Below are positions 1-7,941 of a DNA stretch of 64,000 nt, piece by piece. Position 1 is the first letter of the stretch; each line of letters opens with the position of its first letter. The notes under the pieces were generated by a model. The model saw only the letters and a program-made list of their open reading frames with translations, searched no databases and had not been told where the DNA came from. This DNA is from Streptomyces sp. LHD-70. GTDB lineage: Bacteria > Actinomycetota > Actinomycetes > Streptomycetales > Streptomycetaceae. The stretch spans positions 1 through 64,000 of the forward strand of contig NZ_JAVIFW010000008.1 in the NCBI RefSeq assembly GCF_031157275.1. Reading direction: 5' to 3'. The position numbers and the translations under genes are program-made.

Positions 1-160
1 ACGGCACAGCAGTTCCCGGCTCCGCCGGGCAGCCGTAGGGGCGCTCCGCGCCCGTCAAACCCGGCACCGCGACGCTCCGCGTCGCAACCCCGAGATGCGA
101 TTCCTCCCGGCCCTGAACGGCCGGGGTTCCTCGCAAGGATTCCGCTGAACTGGCGCACGA
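1..160. mobile_element. Hairpin cluster resembling an IS200/IS605 (TnpB-type) element end
   Basis: Four hairpins lie in tandem: CCCGGC-TCC-GCCGGG (about 16-30), GGGCGC-TCC-GCGCCC (about 38-52), GCGACGC-TCC-GCGTCGC (about 70-86) and a longer CCCGGCC stem-loop (about 105-125). Three share a TCC loop. Strings of such stems followed by a GC-rich hairpin and GAGGA-type sequence are known at the 3' ends of TnpB loci. The transposase gene is not in the window and the orientation is unresolved. The cluster coincides with the point where deacetylase homology ends. Confidence 0.35.
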
Positions 161-809
161 CCCCGTCGGCCGGCTTCCTGCCGGGCCGGTCCGCGGCGAC
201 CAGGAGGTAGCCGTCGTCCTCCGAGGCGCTGCGTGCGGCGGGCCGCTCGGCCCCGCACAGCGTGGGGACGGTGGTGGTCATCGGCATCCGCAGGAGGGAG
301 GTCCGGAAGCCGTCGGCGCCCGCGAAGGCGCTCTGCGTGAGGTGGTGCTCCATGGCGCCGCGCACCGCGGAGGCGGTACCGAGATCGGCCCCGGTGTACG
401 TGTGGGAGCCGATCTCGTGGCCTTCCGCCCTGATGCGGCGGACCAGGTCGGGGTGCTCGGCCGCCCTGGCGCCGTCGAGGAAGAACGTGGCGTGCGCGTC
501 GTGCTTCGCGAGCAGGTCGAGCAGGCGCGGCGTCCACTCCGGGTCGGGCCCGCCGTCGTACGTGAGGGCGACGGTGCCCGCGGGCATCGAGGCCGAGCGC
601 ACCCGGTCGCCGCGGAGGGAGAGGACGGGCCCGGCGTCGGCCGCCGCCCGGGGCACCGGAGCGGTGCAGTCCTGCTTGGTCTTGGCTCCGTCGACCTCGT
701 TCTGCACCCAGCCGTGGAACAGCAGGGCCCCGAAGAGGACGGACAGGGTGAGGAAGAGGAGCGGCCAGTGCGCCCGCGGATCCCGGGCCTGCTTGTGCCG
801 TGCCGCCAT
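1..809 (-). CDS. Polysaccharide deacetylase-like membrane-anchored protein, partial and probably decayed
   Basis: Runs off the left edge. The start at 809 (MAARHKQARD) is followed by one membrane segment (about residues 17-32) and an external NodB-like domain with TYDGGPDPEWTP and GHEIGSHTYTGADL. Family members use TFDDGP and HTxTH to bind metal; here the second Asp and the second His are both Gly, so hydrolase activity is doubtful. After VVRQFSG the frame stays open but the sequence changes to hairpin-rich DNA coding Gly/Arg/Pro-rich residues unlike a deacetylase C-terminus. Larger Streptomyces relatives are bifunctional glycosyltransferase/deacetylases; any such part would lie outside the window. 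Could be a pseudogene. Confidence 0.65.
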   Translation of the reverse strand, partial: MAARHKQARDPRAHWPLLFLTLSVLFGALLFHGWVQNEVDGAKTKQDCTAPVPRAAADAGPVLSLRGDRVRSASMPAGTVALTYDGGPDPEWTPRLLDLLAKHDAHATFFLDGARAAEHPDLVRRIRAEGHEIGSHTYTGADLGTASAVRGAMEHHLTQSAFAGADGFRTSLLRMPMTTTVPTLCGAERPAARSASEDDGYLLVAADRPGRKPADGVVRQFSGILARNPGRSGPGGIASRGCDAERRGAGFDGRGAPLRLPGGAGNCCA

Positions 810-1035
810 CAGGTGGCGGACGCGGCGCCGGCGTCCAGCGGGTCCAGGCCTTCACGCGATGGCCCAGTCGACCACCCGTTCTTCACGCTCCAATCACACA
901 TGGGAGGCGAGTCTATTGATCTCCCGACCCGCGAATTGGGGCATTACCTGACAAGCATGACCATCGGAGAGCATGACCTGCCCCACACTTCGGGCGTCCC
1001 GTGCAACCTTCTGACGCCCCGGAAGGACCGCGGGA

Positions 1036-1066
1036 ACGGTCAGGAATGGTCAGGAACGGTCAGGAA
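1036..1066. repeat. Three 10-bp tandem repeats over the VOC gene stop
   Basis: Unit GGTCAGGAAC (one unit GGTCAGGAAT) repeats three times; the minus-strand stop codon TGA of the VOC gene is part of the first unit. Confidence 0.8.
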
Positions 1067-1446
1067 CCACTCCCGTACGGCCGCGTGAGGATCTCCATGT
1101 TGTGGCCGTTGGGGTCGATGAAGTACGCGCCGCGGCCGCCGTCGAGGTGGTTGATCTCGCCGACTCGGCGGTGGCCGGGGTCCGCGTAGTACTCGACGCC
1201 CGCGGCCTGGATGCGGCCGAAGATCTCGGTGAACTCGTCCTCGGAGACGAGGAACGCGTAGTGCTGCGAGGTGATGGGGCCGTCACCCGTGTCCAGGTAG
1301 TCGAGCGTCACCCCGTTGGGGATCTGCACCGGGACGAACGGGCCGTACTGGGGGCCGACCGCGAGGCCGAGCAGGTCGGCGAGGAACGCGGCCGAGGCCT
1401 CCTTGTCGTGGGCGGCGACGATGGTGTGGTTGAGCTCGATGGTCAT
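1060..1446 (-). CDS. VOC family (glyoxalase/dioxygenase fold) protein
   Basis: 128 residues, one vicinal-oxygen-chelate domain made of two beta-alpha-beta-beta-beta modules: MTIELNHTIVAAHDKE begins the first and GRGAYFIDPNGHNMEILTRP ends the second. His, Glu and Asn residues at the usual metal positions (LNHTIV, HNMEIL) are present, but the substrate cannot be told. Start at 1446 is supported by GGAGG upstream; an in-frame upstream start would add a basic, non-homologous leader. It stands alone. Candidates range from glyoxalase-like detoxification to antibiotic binding. Confidence 0.8.
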   Translation of the reverse strand: MTIELNHTIVAAHDKEASAAFLADLLGLAVGPQYGPFVPVQIPNGVTLDYLDTGDGPITSQHYAFLVSEDEFTEIFGRIQAAGVEYYADPGHRRVGEINHLDGGRGAYFIDPNGHNMEILTRPYGSGS

Positions 1447-1586
1447 CTCTGCACCTCCACCCAGAACGCTAGAGGCACTCCCGGGGGCGAACCATCGGGA
1501 ATTCCGCCTAGGGCCCCGGACCACCCGTTCGGGGACCCGGGGCCTAGGTCATGGCCGCTAGGACCGGTGCGCCCCCACGGACGCAG

Positions 1587-1620
1587 GCGGGCCCGCACCG
1601 GAGATCCGGTGCGGGCCCGC
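1587..1620 (-). terminator. Strong hairpin after the L,D-transpeptidase gene
   Basis: A perfect 15-bp stem (GCGGGCCCGCACCGG with its complement) and AGAT loop lies 25 bp beyond the stop of the minus-strand L,D-transpeptidase gene. No clear T-run, as is common in Streptomyces. Confidence 0.75.
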
Positions 1621-1644
1621 GTGCGTAGAGCGGCCGGAGAGGGA

Positions 1645-2910
1645 TCAGGCGGCGGAGCCGGCCTTCCACTCGGACCAGTCCATGTTCCAGCCGTTGAGGC
1701 CGTTGTCCGGGGTGATCGTCTTGTCCGGGGAGTTCTTGACGATCACGACGTCGCCGATCAGCGAGTTGTCGTAGAACCAGGAGCCCGGAGTCTTCGAGTC
1801 GTTGGCGCCCTTGGCGTCGGCGAGGCCGACGCAGCCGTGGCTGGTGTTGGCCGAGCCGAAGATCGACTTGGCGCCCCAGTAGTTGCCGTGGATGAACGTG
1901 CCGGACGTCGACAGCCGCATCGCGTGCGGGACGTCCTTGATGTCGTACTCACCCTTGCCGTCGTCGTCGGTGAAGCCGACCGTGGCGCCGTTCATCCGGG
2001 TCTCCTTGAACTTCTCGGAGATCACCATCTGACCGTTGTACGTGGGGTTCTCCGGGGAGCCCGCGGAGATCGGGATGGACTTGACGGTCTTGCCGTCCTG
2101 CGTGACCGTCATCGTCTTGGTCTTGGCGTCGACCGTGGAGACCTGGTTGCGGCCGATCTTGAACGTCACGGTCTTCTGCTGGACGCCGTACACACCGTCG
2201 GCGCCCTCGACGCCGTCGAGGTCCAGCTTGAGGGTCACGGTGGAGCCCTCCTGCCAGTAGTCCTCGGGGCGGAAGTCCAGACGGTTGCCGTTGAACCAGT
2301 GGCCGACGACCTCCTGGCCGCTGCTGGTGCTGACCTTGATGCCGTCCTGTACGGCGGCCTTGTCGGTGATCGCCTTGTCGAAGTTGATCGACACCGGCAT
2401 ACCGACGCCGACGGTCGTGCCGTCGTCCGGGGTGAAGTTGCCTATGAAGCTGTTGTCGGACGACACGGTCGTGAACTTGGCGTTCTCGTGCGCCTCGCGG
2501 CCCTTGCCGTCCTTCGCGACGGCCGTGACCTTGTACGTCGTGCCGCGCTCCAGCTGGGCGTCGGGCTTCCAGCTCTTCTTGTCGGCGGCGAGGGAACCGG
2601 CGACCTCGGTGCCGTCGGTGGTCTTCATCGCGACTTCGGTGAGCTTCCCGTCACTGACGGTGACCTTGGCCGCGTTGTTGATGCTGGCCTTGTTCTCGCC
2701 GTTCTTGGGCGTGATCTTGATCTGCGCGGTCGACGTCTCCTTGGCGGCGGCCTCGTCGGCCTGGCTCTGCGACTTCTTGCTGCCGTCGCTCGCCTCCGCG
2801 CCCTCGTCACTGCTGCAGGCAGAGAGCACCATTACGCCACTGAGCAGGGCAGACGCGGCTATGAGTCCCCTGCGCCGCTTCCGAGCCGTCATCACACGCT
2901 TCTCCATCAT
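1645..2910 (-). CDS. L,D-transpeptidase lipoprotein (Ig-like plus YkuD domains)
   Basis: About 421 residues. A basic n-region (MTARKRRRG), hydrophobic core and lipobox LSAC predict a lipoprotein. An Asp/Glu/Lys-rich linker leads to Ig-like beta domains and a C-terminal YkuD domain with HGN and SHGCVGL, whose Cys is the catalytic nucleophile. Such enzymes make 3-3 crosslinks in peptidoglycan outside the membrane. Starts at 2910, 2907 and 2892 are all in frame; 2892 has GGAG upstream and gives the cleanest signal peptide, while upstream GGGGA suits the first two. Transcribed alone, with a terminator behind it. Confidence 0.9.
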   Translation of the reverse strand: MMEKRVMTARKRRRGLIAASALLSGVMVLSACSSDEGAEASDGSKKSQSQADEAAAKETSTAQIKITPKNGENKASINNAAKVTVSDGKLTEVAMKTTDGTEVAGSLAADKKSWKPDAQLERGTTYKVTAVAKDGKGREAHENAKFTTVSSDNSFIGNFTPDDGTTVGVGMPVSINFDKAITDKAAVQDGIKVSTSSGQEVVGHWFNGNRLDFRPEDYWQEGSTVTLKLDLDGVEGADGVYGVQQKTVTFKIGRNQVSTVDAKTKTMTVTQDGKTVKSIPISAGSPENPTYNGQMVISEKFKETRMNGATVGFTDDDGKGEYDIKDVPHAMRLSTSGTFIHGNYWGAKSIFGSANTSHGCVGLADAKGANDSKTPGSWFYDNSLIGDVVIVKNSPDKTITPDNGLNGWNMDWSEWKAGSAA

Positions 2911-3090
2911 TGCCGAATCCCCATGTCCCCTTGCGGGCGCCCGCGGAGGCAGTCCCGCCATGCTTTAGAACACCCATGGTGGTTCGTCCGGTTCCAGGTG
3001 CGTCGAAGATGTGGGGAAGACCACGTACGTGTGCCCGTATCTCTGCCGTTTCTAGCAGTACGTGTACGGGTGGTGGAACCCGGCCCCGGT

Positions 3091-3465
3091 TCAGACCCTC
3101 CCGGGCAGGGACTCCTCGCCCTCGTCCACCTCGTCGTCCACGTCCTCGTCCACGTCCTGGTCCACGTCCTCGTCCCAGTCCGGCTCGTCCGGGTCGTAGT
3201 CGACGGGCTCGCTGCTCCACGAGGCCTGGGCGAGCTCGACCCCCGGGACCTTGCCGACCAGGTCGAAGGGGTCGACCAGATACGCGAGGGCCTCCGCGCC
3301 GTCCTCCCGCACGGCCGACTCGGCATGCGCCCGCTCCTCGTCGGGCATGAACTCGTCATGCCCGATGCGGTCGAGGGCGGCGCCGGTGAGGGCGCCGGGG
3401 TCGCTGATGTCCAGGACCAGTTCGACCTTCAGCCGGACATAACGGGAGGTCTCAGGAGTGCTCAT
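3091..3465 (-). CDS. Acidic hypothetical protein with Asp/Glu/Val repeat tail
   Basis: 124 residues. The N-terminal ~95 residues look folded (RYVRLKVELVLDISDP, then a helical region); the tail is an Asp-rich low-complexity repeat (DEDVDQDVDEDVDDEVDE) encoded by short repeats of GTCCACGTCCTC on the plus strand. I do not recognise the family or a catalytic motif. ATG at 3465 has TACGCT about 7 bp upstream, so the transcript may be leaderless. It is divergent from the LAETG gene. Confidence 0.7.
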   Translation of the reverse strand: MSTPETSRYVRLKVELVLDISDPGALTGAALDRIGHDEFMPDEERAHAESAVREDGAEALAYLVDPFDLVGKVPGVELAQASWSSEPVDYDPDEPDWDEDVDQDVDEDVDDEVDEGEESLPGRV

Positions 3466-3573
3466 ATGACGGAGCGTAAGGCGTGACCCCTCCCGGCTTT
3501 CCCGCGACCCGCGGCTTTCATTAGCATCAGCTCACACGGCCAAATCGCCAGTACCACAAGGGGGATCGATCCC

Positions 3574-3837
3574 GTGTCCGCCGCACGTCGCTCGCTGCTC
3601 ACCACCACTGCCGCGGCATCCGTCCTGGGTGCCCTGTGGTTCGTCCCCTCCGCGAATGCGACGGCCGACCTGCACGAGGAACGCCAACGCGTCGAGAAGG
3701 CCTCCGCGCACTCCGAGACCCGCCTCGCGGAGACCGGTTCCGCGCAGACCACTCCGTACGTGGTCGGCGGACTGCTCTTCCTCGGCGCGGGCGCCGGCTT
3801 CGTGGCGTACTCGGCCCGCCGGGCCCAGCTGCCCTAG
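3574..3837 (+). CDS. Very small LAETG-type sortase substrate
   Basis: 87 residues: Sec signal peptide (MSAARRSLLTTTAAASVLGA, cleavage near ANA-TA at about 27-30), a charged stretch of only ~20 residues, LAETG at 51-55, a hydrophobic span (PYVVGGLLFLGAGAGFVAYS) and a basic tail (ARRAQ). This is a complete sortase sorting signal of the LAxTG kind used by Streptomyces class E sortases. The wall-exposed part would be about 25 residues, so it may be a spacer or tag. GTG start is supported by AGGGGGA 8 bp upstream. It converges on hutH. Confidence 0.8.
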   Translation: MSAARRSLLTTTAAASVLGALWFVPSANATADLHEERQRVEKASAHSETRLAETGSAQTTPYVVGGLLFLGAGAGFVAYSARRAQLP

Positions 3838-3846
3838 CCGCAGGCC

Positions 3847-5427
3847 TTACGCCAGGGGTCCGGTCACCGACTCCGCTGCCGCGACGAGCGCCCCGCTGCG
3901 TACGAACTCCTCGGCGCGCGCCAGATCGGGCGACAAGTGCCGGTCGGGGCCCGGGCCTTGGATGCCGGCCGCGCGGGCGGCGGCGATCACGGCGCGGGAG
4001 GCGGGCGCGGGTTCCAGGCCCTCGCGCAGCTCGATCGCGCGCGTCGCGGCGTACAGCTCGACGGCCACGATCCGCGTCAGACTCCCCACCGCCGTACGGA
4101 GTTTGCGCGCCGCGGACCAGCCCATCGAGACGTGGTCCTCCTGCATCGCCGAGGACGGGATGGAGTCGGCCGAGGCGGGCACCGCGAGCCGCTTCATCTC
4201 GCCGACCAGGGCGGCCTGCGTGTACTGGGCGATCATCAGGCCCGAGTCCACGCCCGGGTCGTCGGCGAGGAACGGCGGCAGGCCGTGCGAACGGTTCTTG
4301 TCGAGCAGCCGGTCCGTGCGCCGCTCGGCGATCGACCCGAGATCGGCGGCGGCGACGGCCAGGAAGTCCAGGACGTACGCGACGGGCGCCCCGTGGAAGT
4401 TCCCGTTCGACTCGACCCGTCCACCTCCGTCCCTGAGCACCACCGGGTTGTCGATGGCCGCGGCCAACTCCCGCTCCGCGACCGTACGCGCGTACGCGAT
4501 GGTGTCCCGGCCCGCGCCCGCGACCTGTGGGGCGCAGCGCACCGAGTAGGCGTCCTGGACGCGCGGCGAGTCGTCCTGGTGATGGCCGGTGAGGCCCGAA
4601 CCGGCCAGCACCTTCCGCATGTTGGCCGCCGCGGCGGCCTGGCCGGGGTGCGGGCGGATGGCGTGCAGCTCGGGCGCGAGGACCTTGTCGGTGCCGAGCA
4701 GGGCCTCAAGGGAGAGGGCGGCGGTGACGTCGGCACCGCGGTAAAGCAGCTCCAGGTCGGCGAGGGCGAGGAGCAGCATGCCGAGCATCCCGTCGGTGCC
4801 GTTGAGCAGCGCGAGCCCCTCCTTCTCGTGCAGCTCGACGGGGGCGATGCCGTGCTCGGCGAGGAGCTCGGCGGCGGGCCTCACCGTGCCGTCGGGGCCC
4901 TCGGCCTCGCCCTCCCCGATCAGTGCGAGGGCGCAGTGCGCGAGGGGCGCGAGGTCGCCGGAGCAGCCGAGCGAGCCGTACTCGGGGACGACCGGGGAGA
5001 TGCCCGCGTTCAGCAGGTCGGCCATGGATCGTGCGACCTCGGGGCGGACGCCGGTGTGGCCGGAGCAGACCGTCCTGAGGCGCAGGAACATCAGGGCGCG
5101 CACCACTTCGCGCTCCACGCGCGGGCCCATGCCGGCGGCGTGCGAGCGGACGATGTTGCGCTGCAGCTGGGCGCGCAGCCCGTGGCCGATGTGCCGGGTG
5201 GCCAGCGCGCCGAAGCCGGTCGAGACGCCGTAGACCGGCTCGGGCCCGGCGGCGAGCGCGTCGACGATCCGCCGGGCCGCGGCAAGCGCCTCCACGGCCT
5301 CCCCCGCCAGCTCGACCCGCACCCCGCCCCGGGCGACGGCGACGACATCGGCCGCGGTGACCCCCGACGTACCGAGGACCACAGCGCCCCCCGAACCGGC
5401 CTCCGCACCGACAGCAGGCATATCCAT
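3847..5427 (-). CDS. hutH: Histidine ammonia-lyase
   Basis: 526 residues, full family length. It deaminates L-histidine to urocanate, the first step of histidine catabolism, in the cytoplasm. The MIO cofactor normally forms from Ala-Ser-Gly; here the tripeptide is Cys-Ser-Gly (155-157 in GSLGCSGDLAPL), as I remember for other Streptomyces HutH. YGVSTGFG near residue 66 supplies the active-site Tyr and flanking loop, and the C-terminal SSAMQEDHVSMGW region is intact. The start gives a slightly longer N-terminus than S. coelicolor HutH. No other hut gene is adjacent. Confidence 0.96.
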   Translation of the reverse strand: MDMPAVGAEAGSGGAVVLGTSGVTAADVVAVARGGVRVELAGEAVEALAAARRIVDALAAGPEPVYGVSTGFGALATRHIGHGLRAQLQRNIVRSHAAGMGPRVEREVVRALMFLRLRTVCSGHTGVRPEVARSMADLLNAGISPVVPEYGSLGCSGDLAPLAHCALALIGEGEAEGPDGTVRPAAELLAEHGIAPVELHEKEGLALLNGTDGMLGMLLLALADLELLYRGADVTAALSLEALLGTDKVLAPELHAIRPHPGQAAAAANMRKVLAGSGLTGHHQDDSPRVQDAYSVRCAPQVAGAGRDTIAYARTVAERELAAAIDNPVVLRDGGGRVESNGNFHGAPVAYVLDFLAVAAADLGSIAERRTDRLLDKNRSHGLPPFLADDPGVDSGLMIAQYTQAALVGEMKRLAVPASADSIPSSAMQEDHVSMGWSAARKLRTAVGSLTRIVAVELYAATRAIELREGLEPAPASRAVIAAARAAGIQGPGPDRHLSPDLARAEEFVRSGALVAAAESVTGPLA

Positions 5428-5611
5428 GGTCAGCAGCGTACGGATCGAGCGGGGGCACGGGGGGCGGCTCGGCTGGGCTCACCTCTTGCGGGTTGTCGGA
5501 GCCGCCCCCACCAGTCCGCTCGAGCGCTCGCCCCCCGGCCCAGCTCGGCCCGGGCCCACCAGCCCCCGCCCGGCCCCGACCGCCCCCGTGAGGCGCCCCC
5601 GCGAGCTTGGC

Positions 5612-6766
5612 TCACCGCCCCCGGAAGCGCCTTCGCTCGCCCTCGCGCGGGGCCGGGCCCGGCTCGTCGGCCAGGCGGACCACCGGGTCGTCCGGGCCCT
5701 CGCGGCCCGCCACCACCGGCTTCGCCGAGCGTGCGGCCTTGGCCCGGTACTGGGCGGCGTCCGCGAGGCGGAACAGGCGGCGGGCCGAGCGCACCGGACC
5801 GATCGGGTCGCCGGTCGACGCCACCCCGCAGGCCACACCCTCGCCGAGCTCCAACTCGGCCCCGCGTACGCAGAGTTCATCGGCGACCCGGACCACCTCG
5901 TCGGCGCTCGGCCCCGTCGACAGGAGGCAGAACTCGTCGCCGCCGAGCCGGGCCGCGAGCGCACCGGGCAGCATGGCGCCGCACAGCGAGAGCACCGAGC
6001 CGAAGCGTTCGAGCAGCCGGTCGCCGACCGCGTGGCCCCGGGTGTCGTTGACCCGCTTGAGGCCGTTCAGATCGCAGACCACGAGCGAGACCACGACGCC
6101 CTCCGGGTCCGCCCGGTGCCGCTCGATCGCCTCGTCCAGGCGGGCGTCGACGGCACGGCGGTTGGCGAGCCCGGTCAGGGCGTCCGTGTACGCCAGCCGG
6201 CGGGCCTCCTCCAGCCGCTCGAACTGGGCGATCCCCGCCGCGATCACGGACGCCAGGACGGTCGCGAAGTCCGCGTCGGGCCGCCCGAACTCGGGGGCGT
6301 CGAGCGACCGCCCCACGTACAACTCGCCCCAGGCCAGCCCGTGCAGCACGATCGGCGCGACCACGCAGCTGCTCCGGCCGCGCCTGCGCAGCGCCGCCAC
6401 GCGCTGGTGGCAGTAGCCCGCCGTGGTGCCCTCGCTCGGCCCGCGCGCCGTCTCGACCCACGCGTCCGGTTCGCCGCCCCCGGCCCACCGCTCGTGCAGG
6501 AACTCGGTGATCTCCGGGAACTGGTGCACCGGATACGCCTCGTCCTCGGGGAACTCCTCCTCGTCCGGGGCCCGTTCGCCCGCGTTGACGAGGACCCGGA
6601 GGCGGCCGCGGTGCCGCTCCCACACCGACAGTGCGGCGAAGCTCCCGCCCAGGGCCCGGCGCGCGCCCTGCGCCGCGGCCAGCCAGGACTCCCGCGGCGT
6701 GTGCGCGGCGGCCATGGCCTGCGCGAGCGCGACGACGGCCCGCAGCCGGTCTTCCTCCTCAGCCAT
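5612..6766 (-). CDS. cdgE: GAF-GGDEF diguanylate cyclase (CdgE type)
   Basis: 384 residues. An N-terminal GAF-like sensory domain (about 20-180) is joined by a helix to a GGDEF domain (about 190-350) with YTDALTGLANRRA and an intact active site RLGGDEF at 275-279. No RxxD inhibitory site precedes the motif and there is no EAL or HD-GYP domain or membrane span. The family makes c-di-GMP, which in Streptomyces acts through BldD to restrain development. Position next to hutH and near cya matches cdgE of S. coelicolor from memory. The Arg/Pro-rich tail is probably disordered. Confidence 0.85.
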   Translation of the reverse strand: MAEEEDRLRAVVALAQAMAAAHTPRESWLAAAQGARRALGGSFAALSVWERHRGRLRVLVNAGERAPDEEEFPEDEAYPVHQFPEITEFLHERWAGGGEPDAWVETARGPSEGTTAGYCHQRVAALRRRGRSSCVVAPIVLHGLAWGELYVGRSLDAPEFGRPDADFATVLASVIAAGIAQFERLEEARRLAYTDALTGLANRRAVDARLDEAIERHRADPEGVVVSLVVCDLNGLKRVNDTRGHAVGDRLLERFGSVLSLCGAMLPGALAARLGGDEFCLLSTGPSADEVVRVADELCVRGAELELGEGVACGVASTGDPIGPVRSARRLFRLADAAQYRAKAARSAKPVVAGREGPDDPVVRLADEPGPAPREGERRRFRGR

Positions 6767-6831
6767 CCTCCCAGGCTAGGGAGTTTCCTCCCGATTCGCC
6801 GCTTTCAGGCCGGTCACTCGGGGTGCCCCGA

Positions 6832-6900
6832 AGGGGCGCGGGGCTGCGACATGTGCGGCTCCGCCGCGGGGCGCGCCCAGCCACCCGCTACCGGCAGCCG
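6832..6900. repeat. Dispersed intergenic repeat, GGGGCGCGGGGCTG family
   Basis: The 210 bp between the cyclase and the hydratase hold no gene. They contain GGGGCGCGGGGCTGCGACAT followed by TGCGGCTCCGCCGCG, which recurs with few changes at 41830-41880, and a related GGGGCGCGGGGAACTG at about 51010. Confidence 0.6.
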
Positions 6901-6975
6901 CGGTAGGACCGGTCACACCGACCTTGACGGCGGCCCGCCGCGCCCCGGACGACGGCGAGGCTCGGACCACCTGAG

Positions 6976-7764
6976 TCACGGCCACACCGGCTTCCGCTTC
7001 TCGTTGAAGGCCGCGACCCCCTCGGCCCGGTCCCCCGAGAACGCCACCGCACGCCATGCCGCGTCCTCCACGTCGAGCCCCGCCCGCAGATCGAGCCCCT
7101 GGCCGAGGCGCAGGGCGCGCTTGGCCGCGCGCAGCCCGACCGGGGAGTTGCCCGCGATCCGGGTGGCGAGGGCGAGCGCCTCGTCCCGGTCCCGGCCGGC
7201 CTCCACGAGCTGGTCGACGAGGCCCAACTCCCTTGCCTCGTCCGCCTCCACGCGCCGCGCGCTGAACACCAGCTCGGCGGCGCGCGCGGCCCCGACCCGG
7301 CGCGGCAGCAGCTGCGTACCCCCACCGCCGGGGATGACGCCCACGGACACCTCGGGCAGGCCGACCACGGCGGTGGCGTCGGCCACGATCAGGTCGCAGG
7401 CCAGGGCGAGTTCGAAGCCGCCGCCGAGGGCGAAGCCGTGCACGGCGGCGATGGTCGGCATGGGGAGTTCGAGCACACCGGTGTACGCGGCGCGGGTGGT
7501 GGGCCGCTGGCGCACGAGCTCGGCGTCGGAGAAGGAGTTGCGCTCCTTCAGGTCGGCGCCGACGCAGAAGGCCCGCTCGTGGGTGGAGGTGAGGACGGTG
7601 ACGCGTACATCCGGGTCGTCGCCGAGGGCGCGGCAGGCGGCGGAGATGGAGCGGGCCATCGCGGTGGACACGGCGTTCATGGCCTTCGGCCGGTCGAGCA
7701 CGAACTCGGCGACGTACTCGTGCCGCCTCACGACGACGTGCTCCCCGAACCGCTGCTCTGACAT
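6976..7764 (-). CDS. Enoyl-CoA hydratase/isomerase family protein
   Basis: 262 residues of the crotonase fold. The oxyanion-hole segments are clear: FCVGADLKERN and GFALGGGFELALACDLIVA. GLPEVSVGVIPGGGGTQLLPR carries the Glu (PEV) usually used to hydrate the double bond, so a beta-oxidation-type hydratase is more likely than a simple isomerase. Start at 7764 is chosen because GGAGG precedes it; an upstream start would add MIQGGGA. Adjacent to cya but with its own spacing. Substrate chain length cannot be inferred. Confidence 0.9.
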   Translation of the reverse strand: MSEQRFGEHVVVRRHEYVAEFVLDRPKAMNAVSTAMARSISAACRALGDDPDVRVTVLTSTHERAFCVGADLKERNSFSDAELVRQRPTTRAAYTGVLELPMPTIAAVHGFALGGGFELALACDLIVADATAVVGLPEVSVGVIPGGGGTQLLPRRVGAARAAELVFSARRVEADEARELGLVDQLVEAGRDRDEALALATRIAGNSPVGLRAAKRALRLGQGLDLRAGLDVEDAAWRAVAFSGDRAEGVAAFNEKRKPVWP

Positions 7765-7941
7765 GGCGCCTCCGCCCTGGATCACACTGGGACACTTGTT
7801 AACGGTCGTTACCAGCGGATCATGTCAGGCCGCGGCGCCGGGGCCAATACCTGCCCGGACACCGCCTCGCGGAGAGCACGCACGGGGCCCGGCGCGGAGC
7901 GCACTCACGGAGCCCGCGCGGCGAGCCCGCGCGGACAGCGC

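Noticed and set aside
3120..3180. Repeats in the acidic protein gene taken as an independent VNTR
   Set aside because: They simply encode the DEDVD tail of the protein.
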